Below, in pieces: positions 38,278 to 51,291 of a stretch of DNA of 64,000 nt. Every line of letters starts with the position of its first letter. Within the stretch, counting starts at the first letter, position 1. A program made the translations under genes and the position numbers. The stretch is from Ophiodon elongatus (taxonomy: Eukaryota; Chordata; Actinopteri; Perciformes; Hexagrammidae), in assembly GCA_016806645.1 (NCBI GenBank), contig JACSYO010000548.1:62001-126000 (forward strand), given 5' to 3'. The notes under the pieces were generated by a model that did not search any database, was not told the origin of the DNA, and worked only from the letters and a program-made list of their open reading frames with translations.

Positions 38278-38278
<1 letters not shown>

Positions 38279-38325
<47 letters not shown>
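38279..38325. repeat. (CA)n microsatellite, about 47 bp
   Basis: Perfect CA dinucleotide run. Confidence 0.95.
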
Positions 38326-38327
<2 letters not shown>

Positions 38328-40967
38328 CTACCGTTTATCGGGAAGTCTGAGACGATCCCTCGCTCCCGTTTTTTTTTTTTTTTTTTAAACCCCCGCACCT
38401 TGGAGTGACGGAGATAATAACGGGCATCATCCGTCCCCCTGTCCTTCGCCATCAGCTGCCCTGCCTGCAGGTGGGAGGGCCCCCGTCACCGTAATGACTT
38501 CCTGTTACACGTTGTGTCTGCAGAGATAAAGTGAATGAGGAATGCGCGTCTTGGCCCCGTTCTTTCCCAATGCAGATTCGCCGAGAACCTCAATAAATCA
38601 ATTTTCTCATAGAGCTCTGAGGTCATAAACGTCCATCTTAACAACATTATCAAACAGAAACAAGAGTGAGCCATCGATCAAGGGTTCCAGTGACTCAGGA
38701 ACGAGACTGTGGTGGCAACGTTGTCTCTCTCTATCTCTCTGTCTCTCTATCTCTCTCTAAAGCTGCACTATCACATCTTGACACACATAACTACAAATCC
38801 TGCTCGAATCTTTTTTTTTTGTCCATTTTCTGAAATTCCAGTTATGTGTCCCAGCTCAGCTGAAAATTCACAGCTAACCCTCATTAGCCAATGAGGTGTG
38901 AGATGCCGTTACTGTGTCCTTCATTCAAAACTACATTGGCGGTGAGAAGGATCTTGAGGATGCTGACTATCTGAGAGGAGAAGAGCACCTTCTAATATCT
39001 GGGTTCGAGTGATGATAGTAAAGCTCTTTGCTATATTAAACTTCTTTTTTTTTTCCTCGAGCAATTCTTGCAAACAACTCACTTTTTGATTCGAAGTGGA
39101 AACGTGGAGACCTTTTAGCTTTCTGATCACGAAGCCAGTAGGCAACAAGAGGACAGTATGAGCTCCAGTATCTATGGAGAACTGGAAGAATGTCACAGTA
39201 ATCCATCTCCGACCCCGGTGGAGGGAGAGGAGGATGAAGACACCGTTGAGCTCCCTGGCTCGCTTTTGCCCCCCCTCCTCCCCCACCCCGCCCCCCTAGC
39301 CAACGCTTTCTTTTTCGACCTTGCCAGCAGACCAATTGGGATGCTGATTCCAGCTCCGTTCCGAGTGCCATCCACAGCCACTCTAGATAAGGAGTCGGTC
39401 CAGGAAGGAAACGTTTTCCAACAGCAAAGGACGGCAGGGATGAGATAAGGCCCTCAGAATTCATCAAAAAGACATCAGAAATAGAAGAAAATAAATTGGT
39501 GTGGAGGGTGACGGTGAATGATGATTTCTAATATTAGCAACACCCCAGTTTCTTTCATGAGTTCAGGCAAAAACAGGGAAAAAATAGGATTCAAATTAAA
39601 ATATTGTTTATCCAGGGCAGGACTGTTGTCCTTTGGCTTACACCGTTTCAGATGAAGCCTTGTAACCATTATCTGTTTGCTTTTTGTTTTGATGTATATT
39701 CAGTGGAAAGGTCTGGGAAGGACAACACAGGGTTGTGGAAACTCCCCCATCACAAAACGTTCCAAGTCTTACTCCCGCCCTCTTTCTCAACGCCACTATC
39801 AGTGCACAGCATTCTGGGGCCTTTTCAATCTGCCCTCCTTCTTCGGCGGCGTAGCAAATAATTATTATAAAGGATCAAAGCATATGAAAGGGCTTCTGCG
39901 TCAGTGAGGTTGAGCTCGGGGAGCCGGGTGACGGAAAGTGATAATGGCAAAGCACTGAATTGTTTTTGCCCTCTATGTGCGGCGCTGGAGTATCCGAGCT
40001 CGGCAATTAACGCTGGTAGAATTGAGAAAACCGTCTAAATTATTCCAAGGTAAATGGATTTATGCTGGTGCTTTTAAGAAAGTTTTTTTTTTTTTTGATT
40101 TATGCATTCAAACTTTGAGGCAGTTGACATCTCTGCATAAGAAGTCAAATTCACGGAACAATCAAAGTGAAACCTGAAACATCATTTTAGAGAAGCAATA
40201 TAAAAATGATAATGGCCCGGAAAAAAAATGGGAACAGCAGCAGTGTGTCCTGAGGAAATGTTCTCCCTATAGCAAAGCTATTATCTGTAACCAGCTCACT
40301 GTGATGAACCAGCGCGTATATCTCTACCCACTATCAGATTCTCCTCAGTGGCTGCACAGTTCCATGTGCATATATGCTGTGGAAGTACAGCATAATGGTA
40401 AATGCCCCCCTCCCCCCACTCCTCCCCCTCCTCCCCCATGGCTTGCTTCACCGGCCGGGTCGGACTACGACAATTTGGTGCTTGACAGGTGTACGTGGAG
40501 GCTTTATGTGATGGACACTGGTCCTCCAGAGCTTAAGGGTCTCGCAATCAAGCTAAAAGGTTGTCGACCACCGCCTCGTGACCGCATACTGTACGTCAGC
40601 GTGACAAAGTGACGAGATGCAGCTCACTCAGTGGATCACTTGTTTTAAAAGCCATGGGGGAGAGAGAGGGGAGAGGGAGAGGGGGGGGGTGATGATGATG
40701 AAATGCGTTCCAGGATAGGATTTTAGAGCGCAGTGTGTGAGTGACACTTGGACGGGCTCTGATTCAATGATAGACTGCGCCTCTATTCGCCTGTCAAGCA
40801 GGACGAGAAGGTTTCTGTGAAGGACTTCGGGGGTGAGCTTGAACACTCGCATTCCTGAAAGAGATGGCAAAACACCTCGAAGGCACTCGGCTGTCACGCC
40901 GTTGAACGAACAATTCACTGACAGTGTCGAAAGCAATGACCTGTGCTTCGGGTTTTAACCTACAGCC

Positions 40968-40990
40968 CAGTCCTTCTTTCGTAGGTAAGT
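40968..40990 (+). other. Juxtaposed splice acceptor/donor (recursive splice site-like)
   Basis: AGTCCTTCTTTCGTAG runs directly into GTAAGTT, with the junction at 40984/40985. This is the pyrimidine tract-AG|GTAAGT form of recursive splice sites in long introns. It lies on the plus strand, opposite peak1, where no host transcript is established, so function is unproven. Confidence 0.3.
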
Positions 40991-43900
40991 TGGAATAATC
41001 ACAGTTGCCCTCAAAACGGTTACTGGGCCGGAAAACACACCCTGCCTTAAATCATACATTTCAGGAAGGTCTGGTCAAAATCAGGAAACTCTGAAATAAC
41101 AACAAACATCAATATCCAAGTATAACTTGACATGTTATTATTAATGTTTCACTGTGACACTTTGTTCAGATCGAATGCAAAGATAAAATAAATAGGACTC
41201 AAATGCGAACAAAGTCGATGGAAAGATGCGGATGGAGCTGCTGCCGTGAAAAAAAAAATCTAAACTGGGCAAAGAAATGTAACATGAAGGAGGAAAGAAA
41301 AAACAGGGGTGCAACAGACGTAATATGTTGGCATGCTTAAGAAACAACATTCTATTAATGTGAGAGCCTGGTGATATTACAAATATGAAGTGCTCGTGAA
41401 TATAAAGCCCCTTTTCTATTTTTGTAGACCGATTGTACATGGAGGCAGAATAATTACGTTAAATGCTGGCTAGAAATTTGTGTTTCATCCACACACGCTT
41501 GTGACAGCGTAGGAAAGCACACTGCCGTCACCAGATGAGTGACAACTTTTTTTGTTGTATAATTTTCTGGAACCAAATTTGCATGAAAGCATGGCGGGAT
41601 TAGCAACACAGCTAGCTAGCCGCCCGCTAGTGTAGCCCTCCGTGTGAGCGGTGCAGCAGCTGTGACAGCTGAGGAGGTGAGCAGAAGGGCGAAGCCACAC
41701 CACGAGCAACGTTTTCTCTCAATCTCTGAAAAGCATTGCCATTACTGTTGCTCGCTGAGAGAGCCTGGAATCACAGTTTATGATCTCCCATGTTTGTAAT
41801 ATCGATTCTGGCACCGAACAGCACAGCGAGATGACGTTTCTCGATGTGTAACTTCAGCCCACGACTCGGAGGTAATTCGCGTTGGCCTCCAGTTTACACC
41901 GTGATGTAATCACAACATCGGCGGGTGAAAGGGGCCTGTAGGAATAACGAGCTGAGTGGAATTACAATCCACGGCCTCGTTAGGTTTCTCATTTGCGTAT
42001 ACCGTTTATAACATGGAGACCGCAACAAGCAGGTAATCTAAAAGCATTCAGGTCTCCTGCTAGGAATTATCTGCTGACGAGGTACACACGGGGGGAGTGG
42101 GACTCATTTTTCTTCCCCCCTGAACTAGGAGAAGTAATATAATATCAACGGAATAATTGATATTATATTAAGTTACATAATTCATAAGGTAATCCAATTC
42201 TACATGACACTGTGCTTATACGTCTCAAGAGCATTGGCTATGATTTAAAAAGTAATATCAAACGGTGCCATTTGATCCCATTAAATAGTTACTACGACAA
42301 CATGGCAGAATCGCTCCCACTTTCAGGTCAAAGGCCGGCGATAGAGCGCAACGGCGACGCAGCAGCCTCGAAGCGTTTCACTCAACCGGGGGAAGAGCGT
42401 GACATATTCGGGAGCGAGGGATATTTGATAGCCTAACCCGAGTAGAGAACATAAAGCGATGAAATGGTGCAATGTCAATCTGTGACCATAAAATAATGAG
42501 TCATACTTTAAGTATGTACATTGCTTGGAAAGGCTCAATAACCAGAGAGCTAATTGCCATCGTATTGCTCCCTTTGACACAAGGTGGGGACTCCAAAGGG
42601 TTCGGAGCAAAGTTCAAAGAGACCAGGGGGGGGAGGAAGGAAAGAGTTTTCAATATTCAATTGAAGAGTTCTCAATATTTGATTCAATATTATTCATTAT
42701 TCCCGTCTTCATTCTCCCTACTGTTGTCTCCATATCTACAGTTTCAGCTACTGAATGCATTTGAATATTAAAACAAAATAAACCCTTCAGGAGAGGGGTT
42801 GCTGCAACGGAAATCTTATCAAGAATTCAAAGTAATTTTGGAACACCTCCCTAAAACTGAAGAAGGGCAGCAAAACATCCAACAAAATATAGAGGCTTTA
42901 AAAATATATATATATCTGTTTGGGGTTGATTCTACAAGGAAAAGTAACAGGGAATCAGGACTTCACACAGATTATATTAATGTAATGAAATTAATCTTGA
43001 TATTTTATGATATGAAGTGTTTTTTTTATTCTTGAATGTGTGTATTTGTTTCTTCTTATAATCCATTGTGATATGTTTTGTAATTTTGACGTTAATCTTA
43101 TATTTGTCCCGGCAGCAGTGTCGCCTCACGGTGACTTGCCCTTGAGCAATGTTACTACGGACAAGATTCACAGTATGTCTGTCATCTTCTTTATCCATCG
43201 CCATTAAAAAAAGGAGGACGCGAAAATAACACGAGGACATGCGATCTGCCTAAGTGCACAGCAACACCAGTAGGAGAGTACTAAGAAACGGTTGCCCGGG
43301 GAACCATGTGGGAACCATGTGGTATACACATGACGTCACCCGTTGCCTCATTTGGCCACAGGAACTAATTAGAGTAAATAAGACGCATCACACCTGTAGC
43401 TCGTCAACAGAAGTGACATTTCATAGTGGAAACAGCTGAGCCTCGTTAGAGGTGAAGCCCGTATCCATATTATAACACGATTCAGGGTGAAGGAAAGTCT
43501 GTTATTGTATTTTAGTTTGTCACGTACAGCTGAGCAAACCATTTGAGGCAGCCAGACATTTTCCAAGGAAACATAGCAACCAAACTGCTGATCTTCCAGC
43601 TAAGATATGACGAACGATATCTATCGGATGTCAGTGAGCTCTATTAAACTGGAAGGAGTGAGAGCTTCATACGGCATCTGGGTGATGTTTCCTCCCGTGT
43701 GTCAGAGGGCACCTCGACACCGAGTGATGTTTTCCGTCGACACGTTTCATTGTAGTTTCACTTTCCAACATGGTGCACGCTGACAAACGGAACCGCGCGT
43801 GTGAGGTCAAGGCCTGCCTGTTCTTTATTCAAGATGTGAAGACATTCTGTTCATTCTGTGAAGCGTCGTTGAGCCGACGAACAAGGAGAACAAATTGTTT

Positions 43901-46691
43901 AGGAGCGTTCGCCTCACAAATATGTAAATTAGCAAAAATAAATGTTCTTCTGCATTGTATTTCAGTTATACATTGTCCAGTCTGACAGGATTTGTCTCTA
44001 TTAAAAAAAAAAAGGCACAAGTGAACACGGGCAAACGTAGAAAAGTGAACGGCGTCGGTTTTCGCCGACTCGGTTATTTGTGTCTGCTGTTTTTCCGTTC
44101 GTGTTACAACAGCTACATGACGCAACACAAAACATTATCCGGAGTCATTCAGTGAGATCAAGACTAATCTCGGTTTATAGATTCATTATGAATACGTGTG
44201 CAGACCTACAGTCATACGGGAGGAATCCATGAGCATCGTAATGGATTCTACACACAGTATCAGCAGGGCGCCATCATTATCAGTCCTCGCCACGCTCCAG
44301 TGCGAATTCCTGCATACAGATCCAGATGTGTTCTGTGATCTGTTAACAACTTGTAAGGGCGGATTTAACGGAGCTTGATGCTGTCAAGTGGCCCAATAAC
44401 CAGTTTCATCCGCTTCCGACCAGCAAACGTTGATACGTCATCCATCGCAATGCTTCACGTCACAGCTTATTCCATCAGATAAATATGCAAGGCTTAAAAG
44501 TAATTTATTTTTTGCATAATCAACACTGTTAATATTTTACATAAACAGACCGGCGTGTAAACGGCTACATTTCTCATAATCTGATCTCTTTTCTTTTTCT
44601 TTTTTTACTTGCAGCTGCTGTGTTTGTCACGTATGGTTTAACTATAATCGTATTTCTAAATATTGTATCTGGACTCGCTGAATGCACTTTGGTTTGCAGA
44701 AAATAGACACTATAGATAGCGTGGGGAAAAATGGTAAATCTATAGAGACTACATGAATATCACACATTTGTGCAACGTAATATAAAATATCCTACATAGA
44801 TGCACAAAACACGTTTTGGGAATCTGATTTTAATTTTATTTATTTTTTTAATGATACACCAACGCTGAATATGAAAGGTCTTTAAAGCTATCATTATAAA
44901 GTATTCGCTGAGTACAATAAGCCACTATTTAACTTTCTTAGCATAGCCTATGCTGAAGATGTATTCTTAAGTACTGTTAAGCACAAAAACTACTAAACAA
45001 CCTCATAAAAGTATATAAAACTTAAAACTCTACAGACATATCCACACATACTCGCTTTGAGAGATCACCTCATTCCAAACTCCTAATCGCTGCATCACGT
45101 CCTCCTTATGTTCGAAATATAACAACTGCCGTTATCTGAAGATTTTCCACTCGCCCCAGAATTTCTCATTTTTTGCACATTAGCTGAACACTCTGTTTCT
45201 CAACAAGCTTTTAACGTTTCAAAAGACATCTCTGGCACTCTATTCACTGGAACTGAATACTCTCCCCGGATCGACTTTCATGACAAAGGGCACATTTCAG
45301 AGAGAAATGAATACCCAGAGCAAAAACAATGAGTTCTTATCAACAACAATGGGGAGAGGTGAACGGAGGAAGAAGGAGGAGCGACGGGAAAGACAGAAGA
45401 GGGTCGTGATTGTCAGACGAGTACAGAATAATGCCCTCTTCACAGTCTGCTCATGTTGGCTTCCTGCTCCCGGGCTGATTGCAGCAGGTCCCCGGGGGCC
45501 CGTCTCAGACTAAATACGTGATAAGAACCTGTGAAGTACCCTCTGAGAAACCGAGACACACAAGAGGGAGACAAAAAGAGGCAGAGACAAAGAGTAGAGA
45601 TGCAAAGACGTTGGGGGGAATACAAAGAATGAAAAGTGGGAAAGAAGAGCTCCCTGTGCCATGTGTTTCCACAATAGAGTGCTGAATGTATGCCGATACA
45701 AAAGGGAGGGCTGAGGCAAACCTAACGTACAGTGGTAGGGTGCACACGCCATTTAAAAACTAGGCAATGAAGATAATCTCCAGGCCCCATCATTTTCTCT
45801 TTTCTTTATTTAACTGAACAGGGATGAATACAACAATTTTAACATGTAAGTGCAGCATTCTAGTGCTTTCTGAGATGGTGAAAAAGGAAAACTATACATG
45901 TTGTTCATTACAGCTGCTGTGGGAATCTTACAAAAAACATAAAAAATAAATGTTATCAATGGCACGACTCTTGCCACCTTATCCATAGCACAAGCAGCGA
46001 TGTCTAATGCCTGTTCTTGTCACTTTGCCATGCATCTCTTTCTTGCCACTTTTTCTAAATTGACAACTTTGATGGCTGGCAGTGAATCTCCATCACTTCA
46101 GTGCAACAGCCAGGCCTTTAAACAAAACGGCAGGACTGCAGCGATCGGGGATTTGGGGGCAAAATGTTGGAAAATTCTGCTTTTTCTGGCGAGTGCTGGG
46201 GGGGAAGGACACGACCCTGAAGTGGCCAGTATAGCCCCTGCAGGCACCATATTTATCATTCACAACAGGAATTTTAACAGAAAGTGATGAGTTGTTCGCG
46301 GGTCTGAATTTGAAGCTCAATAAATCCATTTCTGAAAAAACGGCAGACAGCTGGGTCTGCTTTGAAATTCAAAACAGTAAGGGGATGGTTATTCCATGAG
46401 TGGACGAGGGAATGTCAATGACCGGTGAGGAAAAAATAATATGGTGGGACCGCACGTCAAAGTCATTATGTCACTTTCTGAATACTCATTAAACGTCACA
46501 TGGCTGTCCTCAAGCAGAAAAACTTTGACGCTCGTGATGAGCATTATGGATGTGATGGCTGACTCATCAAAAAACGCGAAGCGAGACATCAAAATCCATC
46601 AGCGCTGCTCCCGATGCATAGAAATGAAGTCATTAGAACCGTGTGCGAAGGCCATCCCCGCTGCGCGTTCACAGCCCCGTGTCTCTCGGTT

Positions 46692-46701
46692 CTATTTATA
46701 G
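46692..46701. promoter_or_regulatory. MEF2-type site
   Basis: CTATTTATAG is a self-complementary exact match to the MEF2 consensus YTAWWWWTAR. It sits in a motif-dense stretch with an AP-1-like TGACTCAT upstream and a TCF-like CCCTTTGAA downstream. Ten-base matches also occur by chance. Confidence 0.3.
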
Positions 46702-47285
46702 GATGCCGGGCCCAAATTAGCCCTTTGAAGTGTAATTCGTAATATTCACCGAGTACCAAATAATGAGGGAAGTCACTGGTGGCTCCACTTTGGATCCCCA
46801 TGAAAGCAGGATTTGATCCCAGCAGCACCGTACATACAATTTAAGGGCAGTGTGGAAAATGAAAACACGGTTTTTTTTTTTGTGTACAATGGGGCTCGCT
46901 AAAGGCGAATTTGCAGAGGAAGATGCTGCCAGATACTTTTACATGACGTTGTGTGTGTGTGTGTGTTTGCTTCAGGAATGTGAAGCAGTGAGTCAATCCA
47001 GCCCGGAGAGGCAAAACCAATAACAGCATTCTTCAATGCCCTCTCATTCATTTCTAGTTAATGCAGTTAGTTGAATCGTGACACCAGGATTCAGAATAGT
47101 TTATAGACAGAAGCACGGCGAACTGTTCCCAGAATACGCGCGGTGCGAATCAGGTTTTGGGAAATGCTCGGTTGCTTTGCTCTGGCGTGAAGTGGTGAAC
47201 TCCAACGCTTGCACAATTATGCCAGTCGGCCGTAGGAATATTTCGACTCCACCAACCTCGCATTCCATCGACAGCTGAGCTTGTG

Positions 47286-47338
47286 AGCGACATGCAGTAA
47301 CAGGATGCAGTAACAGGAGCGACATGCAGTAACAGGAA
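47286..47338. repeat. Local tandem duplication of an 18-19-bp unit
   Basis: GCGACATGCAGTAACAGGA occurs twice, with a shortened copy (TGCAGTAACAGGA) between, giving about two and a half units in 53 bases. It looks like a small replication-slippage array. Confidence 0.85.
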
Positions 47339-48179
47339 GCCAGAGCCGTGGATCAGGCAGCGGAGGCCTTAAGAGCCGTGTCACGTTGCAACCCGACGGG
47401 CTTTGTGGATTCATGACAATTTACCCTTCGAAATATCACGATGAGCTTCACGTGAGAAGAGACCAGCATCATTTGGAATGTGGCTTCGATTCTTTTTTTT
47501 TTTCTTTTTTTTTTTTTAAACAGGGAATACACTCAATTTTGGGTGTGCAGTTACAGCTCGGCAGGTTTTAAGATATTGGTGAGTCACAGGTACAGACTAG
47601 ATGTTTAGTGTTGACAGAACAATGATGACAGAATTAAGGAAAATAAGGCAAAACGCAGTGGCTATCAAGTGTTCTTAGCAAGCCATGTTTTGCGATCTTG
47701 TGTAACAGTAGATGGAAGAAACATGGCTGCCAAGGAGGCTGCGGCTGCAAACTATAAGTAATGATTTCTTGAACTGATTGAACTTCCATGAGCAGAAGGA
47801 CGATGTCGGAGGAGCCCGATGCTAATGCCTGCACGAGGCCTCGTGAGGACGAGGTGAAAAGGTTGATGGTGATATGCGAACTGCCATTTCTAGAACGTAT
47901 CGGGAAATCAACCACACGGTCAAAGACGGTCAATAAAAATACATTGTTCACTTCACTGCTTCTAGACATAATTTTAGTTTCCATAAGAGGGACTGACTGC
48001 ACGTCAGGTCACACATTCAAACCTGGATTTATCCCCAAAATGAAATACAAATGCTGTTTTTGATGCTTAGAATTTTCCAATGCTCTTTTCCTTGCTACAG
48101 CCCCATTGCATCTCTTTCCAGTTTGATCATTTAGACCAGTAGTGGGCGGGGAGGCAGCACTGGGAAGGTTCTTCATCAG

Positions 48180-48640
48180 TCCACAATTCAGAAGAAAGTG
48201 CTGCAGGAACGAGTCTCGAATACCGGAAATGAGTTCCTGTAGCATTTCTTTGCACTTCCAGTGCCCTCGTCTTGGTTCTTCTAATGGGTTTTTGGGTAGA
48301 TGCCTGAAATAAGGTCTGTGGATAACACAACTTTAGGATTTTACATTTTAAGACGTCTATGTGTCTTAAGAAAGGCGGTGGCTGACAAGCGACTAAATGA
48401 GGCAACCAACACTAGACCGCCTTTAGCTTCGTGGTGGTGACGTGAAGTCATGCTACCTCGGTGTAGTTCGTTTATAGTTGGCTTTTTAATTCTGCCGATT
48501 GTATTTATGCTTAAAAAAATAATAAAATCATAAAAGTGGTGTTTATTTGTAAAGTTTATGTTGCTGAGCAAAACATGTATTATTAAAGTCTGTTTGCCCC
48601 AGAGCTTATTTTCTGCAATAATTCAAAATATAATGAAGCT
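48180..48640 (+). mobile_element. Dispersed teleost repeat (family not named)
   Basis: The order GTGCTGCAGGAACGAGTC, GGAAATGAGTTCC, CACTTCCAGTGCCCTCGTCT, GGCGGTGGCTGACAAGCGAC, TATAGTTGGCTTTTTAATTC, TGCTGAGCAAAACATGTATT and ATTTTCTGCAATAATTCAA matches a repeat I recall seeing repeatedly in fish genomic sequence. No second copy is evident in this window, so the call rests on recall. No coding capacity. Confidence 0.4.
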
Positions 48641-49655
48641 ATAAACAGGTTCTCCGAGGGTTGATAAACAGGACAGGAAGAACCATGTTATCTCAATCCA
48701 AAGCAGTTAATGTTGAACTTTATCATTTCAATATATTTCATTGCTTATAATTGAAATAATGCTTCTTGTTAAATAACCTTGTATCTGCTCTGTGGAGATT
48801 GATCATATTCAGACAAACTGTTCTCGTCCTGTAAACCATGTGCACTCTTCTGTGAGGCCTTAGCACAACACCACAAAACTCTTTAGTGGATATAATAATT
48901 CATCTGGGATTCATCAAACTTTTCACCAAGTTTCTTTTTCACTTTGATGGGACATTGAAAGAAAATCTATTTTTTTTTTTTTTTTTTAACCCCGTCCCAC
49001 TTTTCTCTCCTAAAATAGTTTCCACTTTTCCCTGTCCACTGCCAAGATACCTAAAATTGAATTTCATTTTGGCCATTTGGCATCTGAAGACAGATTGGGC
49101 TCTGTGGGCCTCCTGGCAAAAGGAGTAACACACAATGTGTCCAAAGAAAAAGGGACAGGCCATCAATCCATGGACAGAAAGTTATCTTGCGACACTGAAA
49201 GGAAACAATCACAATCTTAGTTTTTATGAGACGCAACACAGCAGTTTAAATAACATTTTCACAGATCAGTCCCTCATCCCTCTGGAAACAAAAGCATTCT
49301 TTGGATTCAACTTTCTCTCACGGTTCCTCTGGGACATGTGGTTCTGTGCCGCAGCCTCTTTCATTGTTTGTGGTCACGGACTGACACAAGTTAAAAATAC
49401 ATTTCATACTCACTCAAATACTTTTAGTTCGCTTTCTATTCGCTTAAACACGTCAAGGTCTTAGACTTCTGCAATTACTGGCCCCAAAATGAAAGGTCTT
49501 CCTTTTAAACTAAATGTGGCTGAATTTAAACTTAAGTTATGCCATCAGTTTGCATCTTAACCCAAATGATCACTAGTTACATTGTACATGTTGGGAAATA
49601 AAGATGTTTTATTTTCACGCAAACTAAGCCTAAGTCAATTAAGCCTAAGACTACG

Positions 49656-49830
<175 letters not shown>

Positions 49831-51231
49831 TCTTTGGCAGCAGAAAAGGCTCTTCTAGGTGACAAATATAAATCGCAATATCTTACACCCATAGCTTTAA
49901 ACCCTAATGAGCCAGACCGTACGAGGTTATCCCCATGGTACAATAACAGAAACAAAGAAGGCACACTTCTCTCCCCAAAAAAATTCCCATGGTAGTCATT
50001 CTGTCTTAATCATCGCTCATTCTTTCTCAATGACATCGCTCCGGCGTTAACATCTTGATGACATTACCCGTTCAGGTCCCCATCTGCTTTCTGCCTTTGT
50101 TGGAAACAAACTCATTTTTCAACGCCGTCCATCCTTATTATAAAAATAGCCAGTCATGTCATGATTGCTCGAATTAAATGGCAATATGAAAAAATATGAT
50201 TGATGAATAGAATTTTCATGATGTGATATTTCTGTGGCAGTTATTTCAGCCGGACTAATCAAGTGCCGGCTCCGTCTATGCTGCACCGCCAATTTAGTGA
50301 TATTCTCAACCAATGCATTGCAGTACATTAAATTCACATTCAAACACCAGTAACCGTAAATTGCTACTCTGGAACACAATATGTGGGCAATAAAAGTAGC
50401 AAAATAACCACTTAAACTCTTCGTAATATTGTTATGGAACTATATTGATGCATCATCTATTGTTGCATTACAAACCGTGCACAAATTATTGTCAAGTTTA
50501 ATTGCAAATGCAACAAAGTCCAAACGTATCACCGTCAGTAACTAATTGCTGCAACTCTGATGTTTCTAACTTAAACTTTGCTGTCAAAGGCTGTAGATAT
50601 AAGTGAGGAAAGCATTTAGGGATATTTCAGACTAATAAAAATCTGTTTCTATGTATTTGTACATGGGATGTTGTCCGATTCAACAATATGTAAAAGAAGG
50701 CGATTATTCCGACATCACCTGGGGAGTTGGCCGACCCTTTGAGGTGATCCATCACCACAGATTGCCTCGGCCACCGAAATCTCTCATTCCCGGGCCCTTG
50801 GTTGACTGCATTTCGTGCATACAGATTGCACATTCTGGATGAAAAGGGCCAAATTAGAGCGCAAATGATCAATAACACAGCAGGAGTGCGGGGTTAGGGC
50901 CAGGAAGTGGACTCTCATGGATCGAGGGGACCAAATGTGCTCTACACCGCAGATGAAAGATTACCTTTTAGCTCAGGGGCTCAATTTTCATACTCATCAA
51001 TAATGCATGCAGTGTGGATGCTTTTCTTTTAAACGAGTGGCTTGCATCATTTGCCATTGAGGAAAATTAGGTTTGTGTGGGAAGTAGACGGTCCTTTAGT
51101 GCAGCTCCAGTCTTTCTGTCCCCACCTAACCTAATTTTGGGGGCAGAATTAACTCATCTGAATATTTCTGAGTTGAGTAATACATTAATGTCCAGCTGAG
51201 TTTACAAAATAATGAGGTAAATATATCTCAG

Positions 51232-51291
51232 CTAATATTTGGTGTCCGGCTGATGACATCTAATGTTTATCAGCTGGACACCAAATATTAG
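51232..51291. repeat. Near-perfect inverted repeat (hairpin), 23-bp arms, 14-nt loop
   Basis: The left arm (51232-51254) and the right arm (51269-51291) are reverse complements with one mismatch (CCGGC against CCAGC). The spacer is GACATCTAATGTTT. A partial extra copy of the arm, TGTCCAGCTGA, lies at 51189-51199. Complementarity stops at both outer ends. It could be a miniature palindromic element or a hairpin-forming RNA segment. Confidence 0.9.

Larger units (their letters stand above)
27880..40960. other. Non-coding region rich in low-complexity tracts
   Basis: It contains many CA, GA, C-rich and homopolymer tracts, a decayed 'AGAGCTGGGCCATGAAATAT' repeat-like start near 33205, and a CpG-rich patch at 35580-35770. 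No frame resembles a known protein and no gene is supported. Confidence 0.4.
41000..49650. other. Non-coding AT-rich region
   Basis: Mostly unique-looking AT-rich DNA without convincing exons. It includes a motif-dense stretch around 46480-46760 and a dispersed repeat at 48180-48640. Confidence 0.4.

Noticed and set aside
43105..43165. SINE head suggested by AGCAGTGTCGCCTCACGG
   Set aside because: Only one short block resembles a fish SINE and neither the B box nor a tail follows, so a chance match is likely.
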